Origin: an uncultured Chthonomonadaceae bacterium
GTDB lineage: Bacteria; Armatimonadota; Fimbriimonadia; Fimbriimonadales; Fimbriimonadaceae
Assembly: GCA_946479035.1 (NCBI GenBank)
Contig: CAMLDW010000003.1
Location: forward strand, 62,001 to 126,000
DNA length: 64,000 nt
Direction: 5' to 3'
How positions within the stretch are numbered: the first letter of the stretch is position 1; the number at the start of each line of letters is the position of its first letter. Under the pieces are notes generated by a model that worked only from the letters and a program-made list of their open reading frames with translations, was not told where the DNA came from and searched no databases. The translations under genes and the position numbers were made by a program. Shown in pieces: positions 1 to 8,181 of the stretch.

Positions 1-210
1 GGGATCGAGCTGGACGGCGTGGTCGTGGAAAAGCTCCCCAACGCCCAGTTCAGGGTGAAGCTGGAGGAGACCGGCACAGAGATCCTGGCCTACGTCAGCG
101 GCAAGATGCGCAAGCACTGGATCAGGATCCTGACGGGAGACAGGGTGAAGGTCTCGATCTCGCCCTACGACATGACCCGCGCGCGCATCATCTACCGCCA
201 CCGGAACTAG
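1..210 (+). CDS. infA: Translation initiation factor IF-1, 5' end cut off by window
   Basis: The frame is open from base 1 and encodes an S1/OB-fold protein ending in [16 protein letters not shown], which matches the C-terminus of bacterial IF-1 (usually about 72 residues). Only about 69 codons are inside the window, so the true start lies just upstream. IF-1 sits in the 30S A site during initiation together with IF-2 and IF-3. The motif [17 protein letters not shown] is the family core. It heads the block rpmJ-rpsM-rpsK-rpoA-rplQ, as in many bacteria, but a 155-base gap with its own promoter separates it from rpmJ. Confidence 0.95.
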   Translation, partial: GIELDGVVVEKLPNAQFRVKLEETGTEILAYVSGKMRKHWIRILTGDRVKVSISPYDMTRARIIYRHRN

Positions 211-231
211 GCAGGGCCGAGGGCCCTCTGC
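211..231 (+). terminator. Hairpin directly after infA, possible attenuator
   Basis: AGGGCC (213-218) and GGCCCT (222-227) form a perfect 6-bp stem with a 3-base loop one base after the infA stop region. No T-run follows, so it is at best a weak terminator or an RNA-stabilising hairpin separating infA from the next promoter. Confidence 0.4.
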
Positions 232-255
232 TGGATTTGGGCCGGGGCCCGTAGG

Positions 256-261
256 TATAAT
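256..261 (+). promoter_or_regulatory. TATAAT -10 box of the rpmJ-rplQ operon
   Basis: A perfect TATAAT lies between infA and rpmJ. No good -35 box is seen 16-18 bases upstream. A TTG codon starts exactly 6 bases after the box, where transcription would be expected to begin, the same spacing seen at several other genes in this window. Confidence 0.6.
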
Positions 262-267
262 TCGCCC

Positions 268-369
268 TTGCGCCAGGCACGCCCAAGCCTGGCCGCCTGT
301 GGGCCTGTTCTAGGCTACAGACGCTTCTGGGGGCTTCAAGGATTCACCGAGCAGGACGAGCTGAAATGA
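268..369 (+). CDS. Candidate leaderless 33-residue leader peptide coupled to rpmJ
   Basis: A TTG begins 6 bases after the TATAAT box and opens 33 sense codons that end in TGA at 367-369, overlapping the rpmJ ATG (366-368) as ATGA. The peptide starts (M)[11 protein letters not shown] and ends FTEQDELK; no family is recognised. Translation of this frame would place terminating ribosomes on the rpmJ start, which has only a weak purine stretch before it. The alternative is that the 104 bases before rpmJ are a non-coding ribosomal-protein autoregulatory leader. Coding status is inference from position alone. Confidence 0.35.
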   Translation: MRQARPSLAACGPVLGYRRFWGLQGFTEQDELK

Positions 370-479
370 AGGTACGGACCAGTGTGAAGAAGATCTGCGT
401 CAAGTGCAAGATCGTCAAGCGCAAAGGGGTCGTCCGCGTCATCTGCGTGAACCCGAAGCACAAACAGAGGCAGGGCTAG
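366..479 (+). CDS. rpmJ: Ribosomal protein L36
   Basis: This 37-residue protein is missed by length cut-offs. It starts [20 protein letters not shown] and keeps the zinc-ribbon ligands of the Zn-binding L36 type: C11-x2-C14, C27 and H32. It binds 23S rRNA in the large subunit. The ATG overlaps the stop of the candidate leader peptide by ATGA, and rpsM follows 15 bases later. The order rpmJ-rpsM-rpsK-rpoA-rplQ is the standard alpha operon order minus rpsD. Confidence 0.95.
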   Translation: MKVRTSVKKICVKCKIVKRKGVVRVICVNPKHKQRQG

Positions 480-494
480 GAGCAGACACGGTTT

Positions 495-872
495 ATGGCG
501 CGAATCGCAGGCGTTGACCTTCCAAGGGACAAACAGGTCCTCTATGCCCTCCAGAGCATTTATGGGATCGGCCCGAAGAAGGCCGGGGAGATCGTCGCGA
601 AGTCGGGTGTGGCGGGCACCGTCCGGGTCAAGGACCTGACGGAGGACCAGATCGGCCATCTGCGCGGCGTGATCGACGCCGACTACGAGGTCGAGGGCGA
701 CCTGCGCCGCGAGATCTACTCGAACGTCCGGCGCCTGATGGAGATCGGCAGCTACCGCGGCCTGCGGCACAGGCGCGGGCTCCCCACCAGGGGCCAGCGC
801 ACGCGCAGCAACGCTCGCACGAGGAAGGGCAAGCCCAAGACCGTCGCCGGCAAGAAGAAGGCGGCCAAGTAA
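495..872 (+). CDS. rpsM: Ribosomal protein S13
   Basis: The 125-residue product starts [20 protein letters not shown] and carries the S13 hallmark [24 protein letters not shown] near the C-terminus (residues about 85-112), which contacts 16S rRNA and the P-site tRNA. The Lys-rich tail (GKKKAAK) is typical. GGAG about 12 bases ahead of the ATG is a plausible ribosome binding site. Length is normal for the family (about 120). Confidence 0.97.
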   Translation: MARIAGVDLPRDKQVLYALQSIYGIGPKKAGEIVAKSGVAGTVRVKDLTEDQIGHLRGVIDADYEVEGDLRREIYSNVRRLMEIGSYRGLRHRRGLPTRGQRTRSNARTRKGKPKTVAGKKKAAK

Positions 873-887
873 GGACAGGTACCGACG

Positions 888-1280
888 ATGGCGAGAAAAC
901 CGACGAGCAAAGGCAAGGCCAAGGAGAAGAAGCTGATCGCGCACGGCCACGCGCACATCCACGCGACGTTCAACAACACGATCGTCTCGATCTGCGACCC
1001 GCAGGGCAACATCCTGTGCTGGTCGAGCGCGGGCCATGTCAACTTCAAGGGCAGCCGCAAGGGCACGCCGTTCGCGGCGCAGCTCGCAGCCGAGGACTGC
1101 GCCAAGAAGGCCGCCATCCACGGACTCAAGTCTATCGACGTTTACATCACCGGGCCGGGCGCCGGGCGCGAGACCGCAGTGCGGTCGCTGAGCCTGAGCG
1201 GCCTGTCCGTCAAGACCATCAAGGACGTCACCCCCGTCCCGCACAACGGCTGCCGCCCGCCCAAGAAGCGCCGGGTCTAG
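888..1280 (+). CDS. rpsK: Ribosomal protein S11
   Basis: The 130-residue product contains [19 protein letters not shown] and the C-terminal [17 protein letters not shown] signature of S11, a platform protein of the 30S subunit. It follows rpsM by 15 bases. The next gene is rpoA; rpsD, which usually sits between them, is absent and must be elsewhere in the genome. Confidence 0.97.
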   Translation: MARKPTSKGKAKEKKLIAHGHAHIHATFNNTIVSICDPQGNILCWSSAGHVNFKGSRKGTPFAAQLAAEDCAKKAAIHGLKSIDVYITGPGAGRETAVRSLSLSGLSVKTIKDVTPVPHNGCRPPKKRRV

Positions 1281-1298
1281 AGAGAGCCACAAGAGACC

Positions 1299-2282
1299 AT
1301 GCCTCACATTCAAACCCTCGAAACCACCGGCGAGTACTCGCGGTTCGTCCTGGAGCCGCTGGAGCGCGGCTTTGGACAGACGATCGGCAACGCGCTGCGC
1401 CGCGTGCTGCTCAGCTCGATCTACGGCGCAGCGCCGGTCGCCGTCAAGATCGACAAGGTCCTGCACGAGTTCGCACCGATCCCTGGCACGAAGGAGGACA
1501 CGACGGAGTTCCTCCTCAACCTCAAGGACCTCGCGATCAGGATGGACTTTGACGACGCGCCCCCGGAAGAAGTGGTCCTCAAGATCGACGTGAAGGGCCC
1601 AGGTCGCGTGACTGGCGCCGACGTCCACTGCCCCGAGGGGGTCGAGATCGTCAACCCCGAGTGCTACCTGGCGACGATCAGCGACAAGGGCTCGACGCTC
1701 ACCGCAGAGATCTACGTCGGCTACGGGACCGGTTACGTGCTGCCGGAGCGGCAGGAGAAGTACAAGGGCATGATCGGGATCGTGCCGACCGGCTCGCAGT
1801 TCACGCCCGTCCGCAAGGTGAACTACATCGTCGAGCAGACCCGCGTCGGGATGCGAACGGACTACGAGCGCCTGGTGCTCGAGGTCTGGACGAACGGCTC
1901 GGTCGCGCCGAACGACGCCGTGACCCAGGCCGCGCACATCCTGGACAAGTACTTCAAGATGTTCTTCGACCTCGGTCGCGCCGGCATGATCCTGGACGCC
2001 GGCCACGAGGACGCGGTGCCCGAGGAGCTGGCGCACGTCCCGGAGATCAAGATCGAGGAGATGGACTTTTCCCAGCGCACGTTCAACTGCCTGCGCCGGG
2101 CGGGCATCCTGAACCTGCGTCAGCTAGCGGCGACCAACGAGGCGGAGCTCAACAGCATCCGCGGCTTCGGCAAGAAGTCGCTGACGGAAGTGCGCGACAA
2201 GCTCGGCCAGCACGGCCTAGAGCTAAAGGCGAGCAAGGGCGCGTACGTGGGCGTCGACCTGCTGGACGAAGAGGGGTTTTAG
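1299..2282 (+). CDS. rpoA: RNA polymerase alpha subunit
   Basis: The 327-residue protein has the alpha N-terminal dimerisation domain (residues about 1-230, with GFGQTIGNALRRVLLSSI near residue 30) and a C-terminal domain (about 245-315) with the helix-hairpin-helix sequence LNSIRGFGKKSLTEVRDKL that contacts UP-element DNA and activators. Length is typical. It lies 18 bases after rpsK and 9 bases before rplQ, so it is co-transcribed with the ribosomal protein genes. Confidence 0.98.
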   Translation: MPHIQTLETTGEYSRFVLEPLERGFGQTIGNALRRVLLSSIYGAAPVAVKIDKVLHEFAPIPGTKEDTTEFLLNLKDLAIRMDFDDAPPEEVVLKIDVKGPGRVTGADVHCPEGVEIVNPECYLATISDKGSTLTAEIYVGYGTGYVLPERQEKYKGMIGIVPTGSQFTPVRKVNYIVEQTRVGMRTDYERLVLEVWTNGSVAPNDAVTQAAHILDKYFKMFFDLGRAGMILDAGHEDAVPEELAHVPEIKIEEMDFSQRTFNCLRRAGILNLRQLAATNEAELNSIRGFGKKSLTEVRDKLGQHGLELKASKGAYVGVDLLDEEGF

Positions 2283-2291
2283 AGGCGGACG

Positions 2292-2738
2292 ATGCGACAC
2301 AAAGTTGACCGACGCAAACTGGGCCTGCCGAGCGACCAGCGGCGCGCGCTCCTCACCAACCTGGCGAGGCAGCTCGTGCGCCACGGCTACGTCCACACGA
2401 CGCTCGGCCGCGCCAAGGAGCTGAGGCGGATCGTCGAGGCGCTGGTCACGCTCGGCAAGGACGGAACGCTCCAAGCGCGCAGACAGGCGCGCAAGGTGCT
2501 CGTCGGCCACAGCTCGAGCGCGGCGCAGCCGGTCGAGCTGGCGGGCAAGCCGGACTTTGAGAAGCTACAGATCTTGCAGGAGCGCAGCCTCTTGAACGGC
2601 GAGGACCTCGTGGCCCACCTCTTCGACAACATCGCACCGAAGTACAAGGAAAGGAGCGGGGGCTATACGAGGCTGACCAGGACGGGCGTCCGTCGCGGGG
2701 ACGCCGCGGCGACGGCGGTCCTCGAACTTGTCGACTAA
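2292..2738 (+). CDS. rplQ: Ribosomal protein L17
   Basis: The product begins MRHKVDRRKLGLPSDQRRAL, the conserved start of L17, and contains LRRIVEALVTLGKDG and the C-terminal YKERSGGYTRLTRTGVRRGD. At 148 residues it is slightly longer than the E. coli form but normal overall. It lines the peptide exit region of the 50S subunit. Its last 11 bases overlap the start of truA, so the two are likely translationally coupled. Confidence 0.97.
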   Translation: MRHKVDRRKLGLPSDQRRALLTNLARQLVRHGYVHTTLGRAKELRRIVEALVTLGKDGTLQARRQARKVLVGHSSSAAQPVELAGKPDFEKLQILQERSLLNGEDLVAHLFDNIAPKYKERSGGYTRLTRTGVRRGDAAATAVLELVD

Positions 2739-3537
2739 ACAAAGGATCAAGTTCGTCGTAGCGTACGACGGATCAGAGTTTCGCGGCTGGGCGCCGCAGC
2801 GTGGACAAAGGACGGTCCACGGCACATTGACAGAAGCGGTTCGCCGGGTCTCGGGCGAGAAAAGCGAGATCTATGGCGCAAGTCGCACCGACAGCGGGGC
2901 AAACGCGCTCGGGCAGGTCTGCCACTTCGACAGCGAGGTGCCGATCCCGATCGAGCGGTGGCCCAGGGCGGTGAACCAGGTCTTGCCGGAGGACGTCGCG
3001 GTGGTTTCGGCCGCGCACGTCGCACCGGGGTTCCACAGCCGCTTTTGGGCGGACAGGCGGTGGTACCGGTACCGGATCATGACCGGCTGGCGGGACCCGA
3101 TGAGGGCGCGGTTCGCGCACCACTACTCGTCGCGGGCGCTTGACCTGAAGGCGATGAAGCGCGCGGCGAAGCAGTTCGTGGGCTTGCACGACTTTTTGGC
3201 CTTCAGCCAGCTCGTCGAGCCGGGCGCGAACACGGTGCGAGAGGTCTACGACGTCCAGTTGCGCAGAGTGCGCGACGAGGTCTGGATCGACGTGGTCGGC
3301 AGCGCGTTCGTGCGAGGGATGATGCGCCGGATGAGCGGCGCGCTCTGGGAGATCGGGCGCGGCGCCAGGGAGCCAGGAGAGATCGGTAAGCTCCTCAAGA
3401 AGCGAGCTAAGGCCGAGATCGAATGGCCGACGGTCCTGCCCGCTTGCGGGCTGACGCTGATGAAGGTGTCTTACGGTCGCCACCCATACGACCGGAGGGC
3501 CGAGCGAAGGGCGCCTGTAGATGGCGACGACGGATAA
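2728..3537 (+). CDS. truA: tRNA pseudouridine(38-40) synthase TruA
   Basis: TruA isomerises U38-U40 in tRNA anticodon arms. The 269-residue protein begins (M)STKQRIKFVVAYDGSEFRGW and contains YGASRTDSGANALGQV, where the Asp after RT is the catalytic residue. FVRGMMRRMSGALWEIGRG matches the C-terminal RNA-binding part. The start is TTG inside the end of rplQ (11-base overlap); no better ATG is in frame upstream. Position between rplQ and rplM is common in bacteria. Confidence 0.93.
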   Translation: MSTKQRIKFVVAYDGSEFRGWAPQRGQRTVHGTLTEAVRRVSGEKSEIYGASRTDSGANALGQVCHFDSEVPIPIERWPRAVNQVLPEDVAVVSAAHVAPGFHSRFWADRRWYRYRIMTGWRDPMRARFAHHYSSRALDLKAMKRAAKQFVGLHDFLAFSQLVEPGANTVREVYDVQLRRVRDEVWIDVVGSAFVRGMMRRMSGALWEIGRGAREPGEIGKLLKKRAKAEIEWPTVLPACGLTLMKVSYGRHPYDRRAERRAPVDGDDG

Positions 3538-3560
3538 AGAAGTTTGGAAAGGACAAGAAG

Positions 3561-3998
3561 ATGAATAGGACGACGACGGCAAAGCCGGAGACGATTGTGA
3601 GGACGTGGCACCTCGTGGACGCCACGGACGTGCCCGTCGGTCGTTTGGCGGCGCAGGTGGCGCAGGTGCTGCGCGGCAAGCGCAAGCCGACGTTCACGCC
3701 GAACCAGGACTGCGGCGACTTCGTCGTCGTGATCAACGCGGAAAAGGCGGTTTGGACCGGCACGAAGGGCAAGGAGCTCCTTCACCACCACACGGGCTAT
3801 CCTGGCGGGCTGAAGAGCATTTCGCGCGCGGACTTCTTGGCGACGAAGCCGGCAGAGCTGATCAAGAAGGTCGTGTGGGGCATGCTGCCCAAGGGGAACC
3901 TGGGCGAGACGACGATCTCAAAGCTCAAGGTCTACGCGGGGAGCGAGCACCCGCACAGCGCGCAGGAGCCCAAGCCGCTCAAGATTTCGAAGGACTGA
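3561..3998 (+). CDS. rplM: Ribosomal protein L13
   Basis: The 145-residue product contains WHLVDATDVPVGRLAAQVAQ and NAEKAVWTGTKGKELLHHHTG, both L13 signatures, and PKGNLGETTISKLKVYAGSEHPH at the C-terminus. The ATG at 3561 was chosen over upstream in-frame codons because it is preceded by GGAAAGGACAAGAAG and fits the family start. It pairs with rpsI 8 bases downstream, the universal rplM-rpsI unit. Confidence 0.96.
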   Translation: MNRTTTAKPETIVRTWHLVDATDVPVGRLAAQVAQVLRGKRKPTFTPNQDCGDFVVVINAEKAVWTGTKGKELLHHHTGYPGGLKSISRADFLATKPAELIKKVVWGMLPKGNLGETTISKLKVYAGSEHPHSAQEPKPLKISKD

Positions 3999-4006
3999 AG
4001 GAAACC

Positions 4007-4408
4007 ATGGCAAGACCTAAGATCAAGGCAATGTACGCGACCGGGCGGCGCAAGTGCGCCATCGCGAGGGTCTGGCTCAAGCCGGGCGAAGGGAAAATCC
4101 AGGTCAACGGGCGAGAGTTCCGCGACTACTTCAACCGCTCTGTGCTGGAGATCCTCGTCGAGAGCCCGATCAAGCACATCGGGATGGAGGGCAAATACGA
4201 TGTGACGGCCCGCGTGCACGGCGGCGGCATGAGCGGCCAGGCAGGCGCGGTCAAGCTGGGCATCTCCCGAGCCTTCCTTGAAGTCGACGAGACCCTCAAG
4301 AAGAACCTGCGCTCCGGCGGATTCTTGACGCGGGACTCCAGGGTCAAGGAAAGGAAGAAGTACGGCCGCAAGAAGGCCCGGCGCGGCTTCCAGTTCGTCA
4401 AGCGCTAG
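4007..4408 (+). CDS. rpsI: Ribosomal protein S9
   Basis: The 133-residue protein starts MARPKIKAMYATGRRKCAIA and ends in the invariant KARRGFQFVKR tail (family consensus ...KRR), which reaches the P-site tRNA. AAGGAAACC precedes the ATG at 4007. It is the last gene of the translation block; a strong terminator follows 16 bases after the stop. Confidence 0.96.
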   Translation: MARPKIKAMYATGRRKCAIARVWLKPGEGKIQVNGREFRDYFNRSVLEILVESPIKHIGMEGKYDVTARVHGGGMSGQAGAVKLGISRAFLEVDETLKKNLRSGGFLTRDSRVKERKKYGRKKARRGFQFVKR

Positions 4409-4424
4409 TCCTGGCGAAAGCGCG

Positions 4425-4464
4425 AAGAGGCGGGGAGGGAAGGACCCTCCCCGCCTCTTTCTTT
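4425..4464 (+). terminator. Rho-independent terminator after rpsI
   Basis: Bases 4425-4439 and 4445-4459 form a perfect 15-bp GC-rich stem with a 5-base loop, followed by TTTCTTT. It ends the ribosomal protein operon. Confidence 0.9.
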
Positions 4465-4510
4465 GAATCGTAGAAGGAGCGGTTTCAGTAGACTCTCTGA
4501 GAAGCGGACG

Positions 4511-5842
4511 ATGAGCGCGATCGCCGACCCTCCCAAGGCTTCCAAGACCCACCCGCCGGTTTGGCGACAGCCCAGGGTGATCAACCTGCTGCTCATCGCC
4601 CTGCTCGCCGAGACCGCCTACGCGGTGCTCAACATCTCGGCCATGCCCGTGTACCTGAAGAACGACCGGGGCTTCCCGGAGGGCACGATAGGGCTGATCG
4701 TCGCGACGTTCCTTTTGAGCGAGGCCGTCTTCAAGGGCCCGATGGGAACGCTGGCGGACAAGTTCGGCCGCAAACGGCTGATGGTGCTCGGGCCGGTGCT
4801 GACCGTCTTCACGGCCATCGGCTCGCTGTTCGTGCCGCGCGGCATTGGGGACACCGAGTCCGTGATCTTCTTCGGCCTGCGCGCCGTGGACGGCCTTGGT
4901 GTGGCGATGCTCTGGCCGGCGGCGTTCGCACTCATGGGCGAGACCGTCGGCGGAGACCAGAAGCAGGAGGCGATGTCGCTGCTGAACATGTGCTACCTCG
5001 GTGGCGTAGCGCTGGCTCTGCTCGTGGGCGGCATCGCAGACGACCTCTTTGGCGGGATCACCCAGCATACGACCGGCCAGCACGCTCCCAGCCTTTACCT
5101 CGCCGCGTTCCTGTGCGTCACCGTCTCTGCGATCGCGTACCGCGTGCTGCCATCGGGGCGGCAGCTGCGCGAGGACGCGCGCAGGAAGAAGCTCCAGGCC
5201 CATCTGGGGGCGACGGAGATCGTGCAGCTCGCCCGCCTTGCGGTCAAGATCCCCGGCTATCTTTTCCTGGGCGCGGTCACCTTTATGGGAGTTGGGTTCC
5301 CGCTCGTCATCTTCAAGCTTTTCGCCAAGGAAGAGCTCGGGCTGAGCGACACGAAGTTCGGCGGGCTGATGCTTCCTGCGTTGGTCGCGATGGCGACGCT
5401 CTCGCCGTTCATGAGCAAGTACGGCGAAAGGATCGGGCGTCACAGGGCGGTGCACGTCGGGCTCTTCATGTGCTGCGCCGGGATGTCGCTGGTCGCGCTC
5501 GGCGCGTTCCTGCCGGGTTTCCGCACGCTTTGGGCGCTCGCGCTCGGCGGGATCCCAGTCGGGCTCGGGTTCTTGTTGACGATCCCTGCCTGGTACGCGA
5601 GCGTGAGCGAGATCAACGAGGCCAAGCGCGCGGCCAACATCGGCGCGGTGATGACGGCGCAAGGGCTCGGCGCGATCGTTGGCTCGTTGCTCGGCAGCCA
5701 GGCCTACCAGCGCCTTCAGGGGGTGCACCAGTTCATGGGGATGAACGTCGACCCTTCCTTTGCCCACTATTCGCCGTTCGTGGGCTGTGCGGCGTGCGTG
5801 GTGGTCGGTTGGCTGCTGAGCCTGCTGCTCTTGCGCTCCTAG
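4511..5842 (+). CDS. Major facilitator superfamily transporter
   Basis: The 443-residue integral membrane protein has about 12 predicted hydrophobic segments. The cytoplasmic loop 2-3 carries the MFS motif in GTLADKFGRKRLMVLG (residues about 79-94), and SKYGERIGRHRAVHVG is the equivalent loop 8-9 motif, so both halves of the duplication are visible. The substrate cannot be told. The ATG at 4511 is preferred; an upstream TTG in frame would add 16 residues that do not look conserved. It stands alone between the rpsI terminator and gap. Drug or sugar export are both possible. Confidence 0.85.
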   Translation: MSAIADPPKASKTHPPVWRQPRVINLLLIALLAETAYAVLNISAMPVYLKNDRGFPEGTIGLIVATFLLSEAVFKGPMGTLADKFGRKRLMVLGPVLTVFTAIGSLFVPRGIGDTESVIFFGLRAVDGLGVAMLWPAAFALMGETVGGDQKQEAMSLLNMCYLGGVALALLVGGIADDLFGGITQHTTGQHAPSLYLAAFLCVTVSAIAYRVLPSGRQLREDARRKKLQAHLGATEIVQLARLAVKIPGYLFLGAVTFMGVGFPLVIFKLFAKEELGLSDTKFGGLMLPALVAMATLSPFMSKYGERIGRHRAVHVGLFMCCAGMSLVALGAFLPGFRTLWALALGGIPVGLGFLLTIPAWYASVSEINEAKRAANIGAVMTAQGLGAIVGSLLGSQAYQRLQGVHQFMGMNVDPSFAHYSPFVGCAACVVVGWLLSLLLLRS

Positions 5843-5861
5843 GGCCACATTTGCGGCTTGG

Positions 5862-5867
5862 TACACT
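5862..5867 (+). promoter_or_regulatory. -10 box (TACACT) of gap
   Basis: TACACT ends 11 bases before the gap ATG, which would give a leader of only about 4-5 bases and no room for a ribosome binding site. No -35 box is evident. Confidence 0.4.
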
Positions 5868-5878
5868 CCCTTTCGGTC

Positions 5879-6889
5879 ATGGCGACGCGCATCGGGATCA
5901 ATGGCTTCGGACGCATCGGTCGGATATCGCTCCGCACAATCCTTGAGCGGCACCCGGACGACCTCGAGGTCGTGGCGGTCAACGACCTCGTGCCGGCGGA
6001 CGTTAACGCGCACCTCTTCAAGTACGACACGGTGTACGGCGCATTTCAGGGCGCCGTCTCGCACGGCGACGGGGCGATCAAGGTCTGCGGTCGCGACATC
6101 AAGGTGTTCGCCGAAAAGGACCCCTCTGCGATCCCGTGGGAGAGCGTCGGGGCGCAGATCGTGCTCGAGTGCACGGGCCTGTTCACCGACGCGACCAAGG
6201 CGGCGGCGCACAGGCGCGGCAGCGTCAAGAAGGTCGTGATCTCCGCTCCGGCCAAGAACGAGGACGTGACGATCGTGCTCGGCGTCAACGACGAGATGTA
6301 CGACCCAGGGAAGCACCACATCGTCTCCAACGCGAGCTGCACGACCAATGGCCTGGCGCCAGTCGCCAAGGTGCTGCACCAGGAGTTCGGGATCGCGAAG
6401 GGGCTGCTGACGACGATCCACGCCTACACGAACAGCCAGGCGACGGTCGATACGGCAAAGAAGGGCCTGCGCGACTCGCGCGCGGCGGCGGAGAACGTCG
6501 TGCCCGCCTCGACGGGCGCGGCCAAGGCGGTCGGCCTTGTGATCCCCGATCTAAAGGGCAAGTTCACCGGCATGGCGTTCCGCGTCCCCGTGCCGACGGT
6601 AAGCGTCGTGGACTTCACCGCGATCCTGAACAAGAGGGCCAGCGTGGAAGACGTCAACGCTGCCATGAAGAAGTACGCCGAGGGGCCGCTCAAGGGGATC
6701 CTGCAGTACTGCGACCTCGAGCTGGTCTCCAGCGACATGAAGGGGAACGCGCACAGCTCGATCTTCAGCGCGGTCGACACGGTAGTCATCGACGAGATGG
6801 TCAAGGCCGTGGCGTGGTACGACAACGAGTGGGGCTACAGCTGCCGCATCGCCGACCTCTGCCACTTTATGGCGGGCAAAGGACTTTAG
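5879..6889 (+). CDS. gap: Glyceraldehyde-3-phosphate dehydrogenase
   Basis: The enzyme oxidises glyceraldehyde-3-phosphate to 1,3-bisphosphoglycerate in glycolysis. The 336-residue protein has the Rossmann start IGINGFGRIGR, the catalytic Cys154 in SNASCTTN, the His in TTIHAYTNSQ, and WYDNEWGYSCR near the end. VAVNDLV places an Asp at the end of beta strand 2, which favours NAD over NADP. The ATG at 5879 gives the family length; an upstream GTG would add seven unconserved residues. Confidence 0.97.
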   Translation: MATRIGINGFGRIGRISLRTILERHPDDLEVVAVNDLVPADVNAHLFKYDTVYGAFQGAVSHGDGAIKVCGRDIKVFAEKDPSAIPWESVGAQIVLECTGLFTDATKAAAHRRGSVKKVVISAPAKNEDVTIVLGVNDEMYDPGKHHIVSNASCTTNGLAPVAKVLHQEFGIAKGLLTTIHAYTNSQATVDTAKKGLRDSRAAAENVVPASTGAAKAVGLVIPDLKGKFTGMAFRVPVPTVSVVDFTAILNKRASVEDVNAAMKKYAEGPLKGILQYCDLELVSSDMKGNAHSSIFSAVDTVVIDEMVKAVAWYDNEWGYSCRIADLCHFMAGKGL

Positions 6890-6931
6890 GGCAACCGGCA
6901 CAAGGGCCGTGACGTAGGCCCAAGGAGCCCT

Positions 6932-7417
6932 ATGGCGGAATCCCCCGACACGGACGAAAAAGTCGAGTCCCCCTATCCGCGGCGCAAGGACATGGACGCC
7001 CGCTTCCTTTCCGGGTGCCTGACCATCGCGGTCCTCAGCCTGATCGTTTACGCGATGCTCGCCTGGCCCGTGTTCGTGTTCCCGATCCATCTCAAGGCAG
7101 GGCTGGCGGAGTTCGGCCTGTTCGGCGCGCTGCCGACGATGGTCCTAGGGTTCGTCGTGGTCCGCAGGCTGGGCCTGGAGGGAGCGACCGCGTTTGTCGG
7201 TGGCTCGTTCGCGGGCGCGATCAACGCCTTCCTGCGCATAGACATGCTGATGCTGGGCAAGTACGACGAGACGCAGAAGATGGCGCGGCCGGACTACCCG
7301 GAGTTCTGGGCCTGGCTGGTCCCGCTGGCGTGGTGCCTGGCTGTCTTGGCGATGGTCCTCTTGAACCTGCCCAGGCGCGAGACCCTGGATGAGGGCGCGC
7401 GACCGAGCGACCGATAA
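6932..7417 (+). CDS. Small membrane protein of unknown function
   Basis: The 161-residue protein has a charged N-terminal tail (about 30 residues) followed by four likely membrane helices: around 30-50, 58-78, 80-100 and 125-148. A good AAGGAGCCCT site precedes the ATG. No family is recognised. It lies between gap and fliS, 30 bases before the latter, and could be co-transcribed with the flagellar chaperone genes, but nothing in the sequence ties it to flagella. Confidence 0.7.
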   Translation: MAESPDTDEKVESPYPRRKDMDARFLSGCLTIAVLSLIVYAMLAWPVFVFPIHLKAGLAEFGLFGALPTMVLGFVVVRRLGLEGATAFVGGSFAGAINAFLRIDMLMLGKYDETQKMARPDYPEFWAWLVPLAWCLAVLAMVLLNLPRRETLDEGARPSDR

Positions 7418-7420
7418 TCC

Positions 7421-7438
7421 CCCTAGTCCGCACTAGGG
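7421..7438 (+). promoter_or_regulatory. Palindrome CCCTAG-N6-CTAGGG before fliS
   Basis: Perfect 6-bp inverted arms (7421-7426, 7433-7438) sit 9 bases upstream of the fliS TTG start. The sequence ACTAGGGA recurs in the same orientation ahead of the minus-strand gene at 26619-27326. It may be an operator or a short mRNA hairpin near the fliS start. Confidence 0.4.
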
Positions 7439-7447
7439 AAACCTGCA

Positions 7448-7849
7448 TTGGCCTACAGCTCCAGCATCGACCAGTACCGCAAGAGCTCCGTCAGCAGCGC
7501 CTCTCCGCTCCAGCTCGTTGTCATGCTCTACGACGGCGCGCTGAGGTTCATGGAGGCCGGCAAGCACGCGATGCTCAAGGGCGACGTGTACGCCCAGAAC
7601 GACAACCTGACCAAGGCCGAGCGGATCGTCAGCGAGCTGCTCTCGACTCTCGACATGGAGAAGGGGGGCGAGGTCTCGCAGAACCTGTTCTCGCTGTACA
7701 CCTACGTCTACGACACTCTCGTCGAGGCGAACATCGAGGACAAGCCGGAAAAGGTGGACGAGAGCGTGGCGATCATGAGCAAGCTGCGCGAGAGCTGGGT
7801 CGAACTGGAACGCCAGACGAGGAAAGGGGGCCAGACCGATGCCGCTTGA
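7448..7849 (+). CDS. fliS: Flagellar export chaperone FliS
   Basis: FliS binds the C-terminus of flagellin in the cytoplasm and keeps it unpolymerised until export. The 133-residue all-helical protein shows the family pattern: IDQYRKSSVSSASPLQLVVMLYDGALRFM near the N-terminus, then KAERIVSELLSTLDMEKGGEVSQNL and a last helix with YVYDTLVEANIEDKPEKVDE. The start is TTG with no clear ribosome binding site. It overlaps the next gene by 11 bases. It implies flagella are encoded elsewhere in the genome. Confidence 0.93.
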   Translation: MAYSSSIDQYRKSSVSSASPLQLVVMLYDGALRFMEAGKHAMLKGDVYAQNDNLTKAERIVSELLSTLDMEKGGEVSQNLFSLYTYVYDTLVEANIEDKPEKVDESVAIMSKLRESWVELERQTRKGGQTDAA

Positions 7850-8174
7850 CACCCCTGCGCGCAACGCCGCCGAGCGGCTGCTCATCTTGACCGAGGCGCT
7901 GAGCGAGGCCGTGCTGAACGACCGCTTTGAAGAGCTAGCGGAGCTCATCCGCGCGAGGCAGGTCGTGCTCGACCAACTTGGGTCGATGAAGATCGACGCC
8001 ACGGCGATCGCCGTGCTAGAACATGTCGTGGTTTCAGAGCGGGACCTGATCTCGCTCGTCCAGCGCTCTCGCGGCGAGGCGGTCCAACAGATGGCCGCAC
8101 TCTTTGCCGGAATGAAGCAGGTGCGCGCGTACAGGTCTCCTACTGCGCCGAAGGGCCTGCTTCGCACAGGATAA
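7839..8174 (+). CDS. FliT-like small helical protein
   Basis: The 111-residue product is predicted helical with no hydrophobic segment; it overlaps fliS by 11 bases and ends before a strong terminator. In many genomes the gene after fliS is fliT, a chaperone of the filament cap protein FliD. Sequence similarity to FliT is too weak to read by eye, so the call rests on size, helical character and position. Confidence 0.6.
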   Translation: MPLDTPARNAAERLLILTEALSEAVLNDRFEELAELIRARQVVLDQLGSMKIDATAIAVLEHVVVSERDLISLVQRSRGEAVQQMAALFAGMKQVRAYRSPTAPKGLLRTG

Positions 8175-8181
8175 ATGTAAC

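Noticed and set aside
3932..6421. Very long minus-strand open frame opposite rpsI, the MFS gene and gap
   Set aside because: It is the shadow of high-GC genes with clear families on the plus strand; its translation is Arg/His/Asp-rich low-complexity without domains. The same holds for long minus frames at 336-2036, 59570-61528 and 61813-63444.
7410..7417. FliA-like -10 sequence ACCGATAA before fliS
   Set aside because: It overlaps the Asp-Arg-stop codons of the preceding gene and has no TAAA-type -35 at the right distance.
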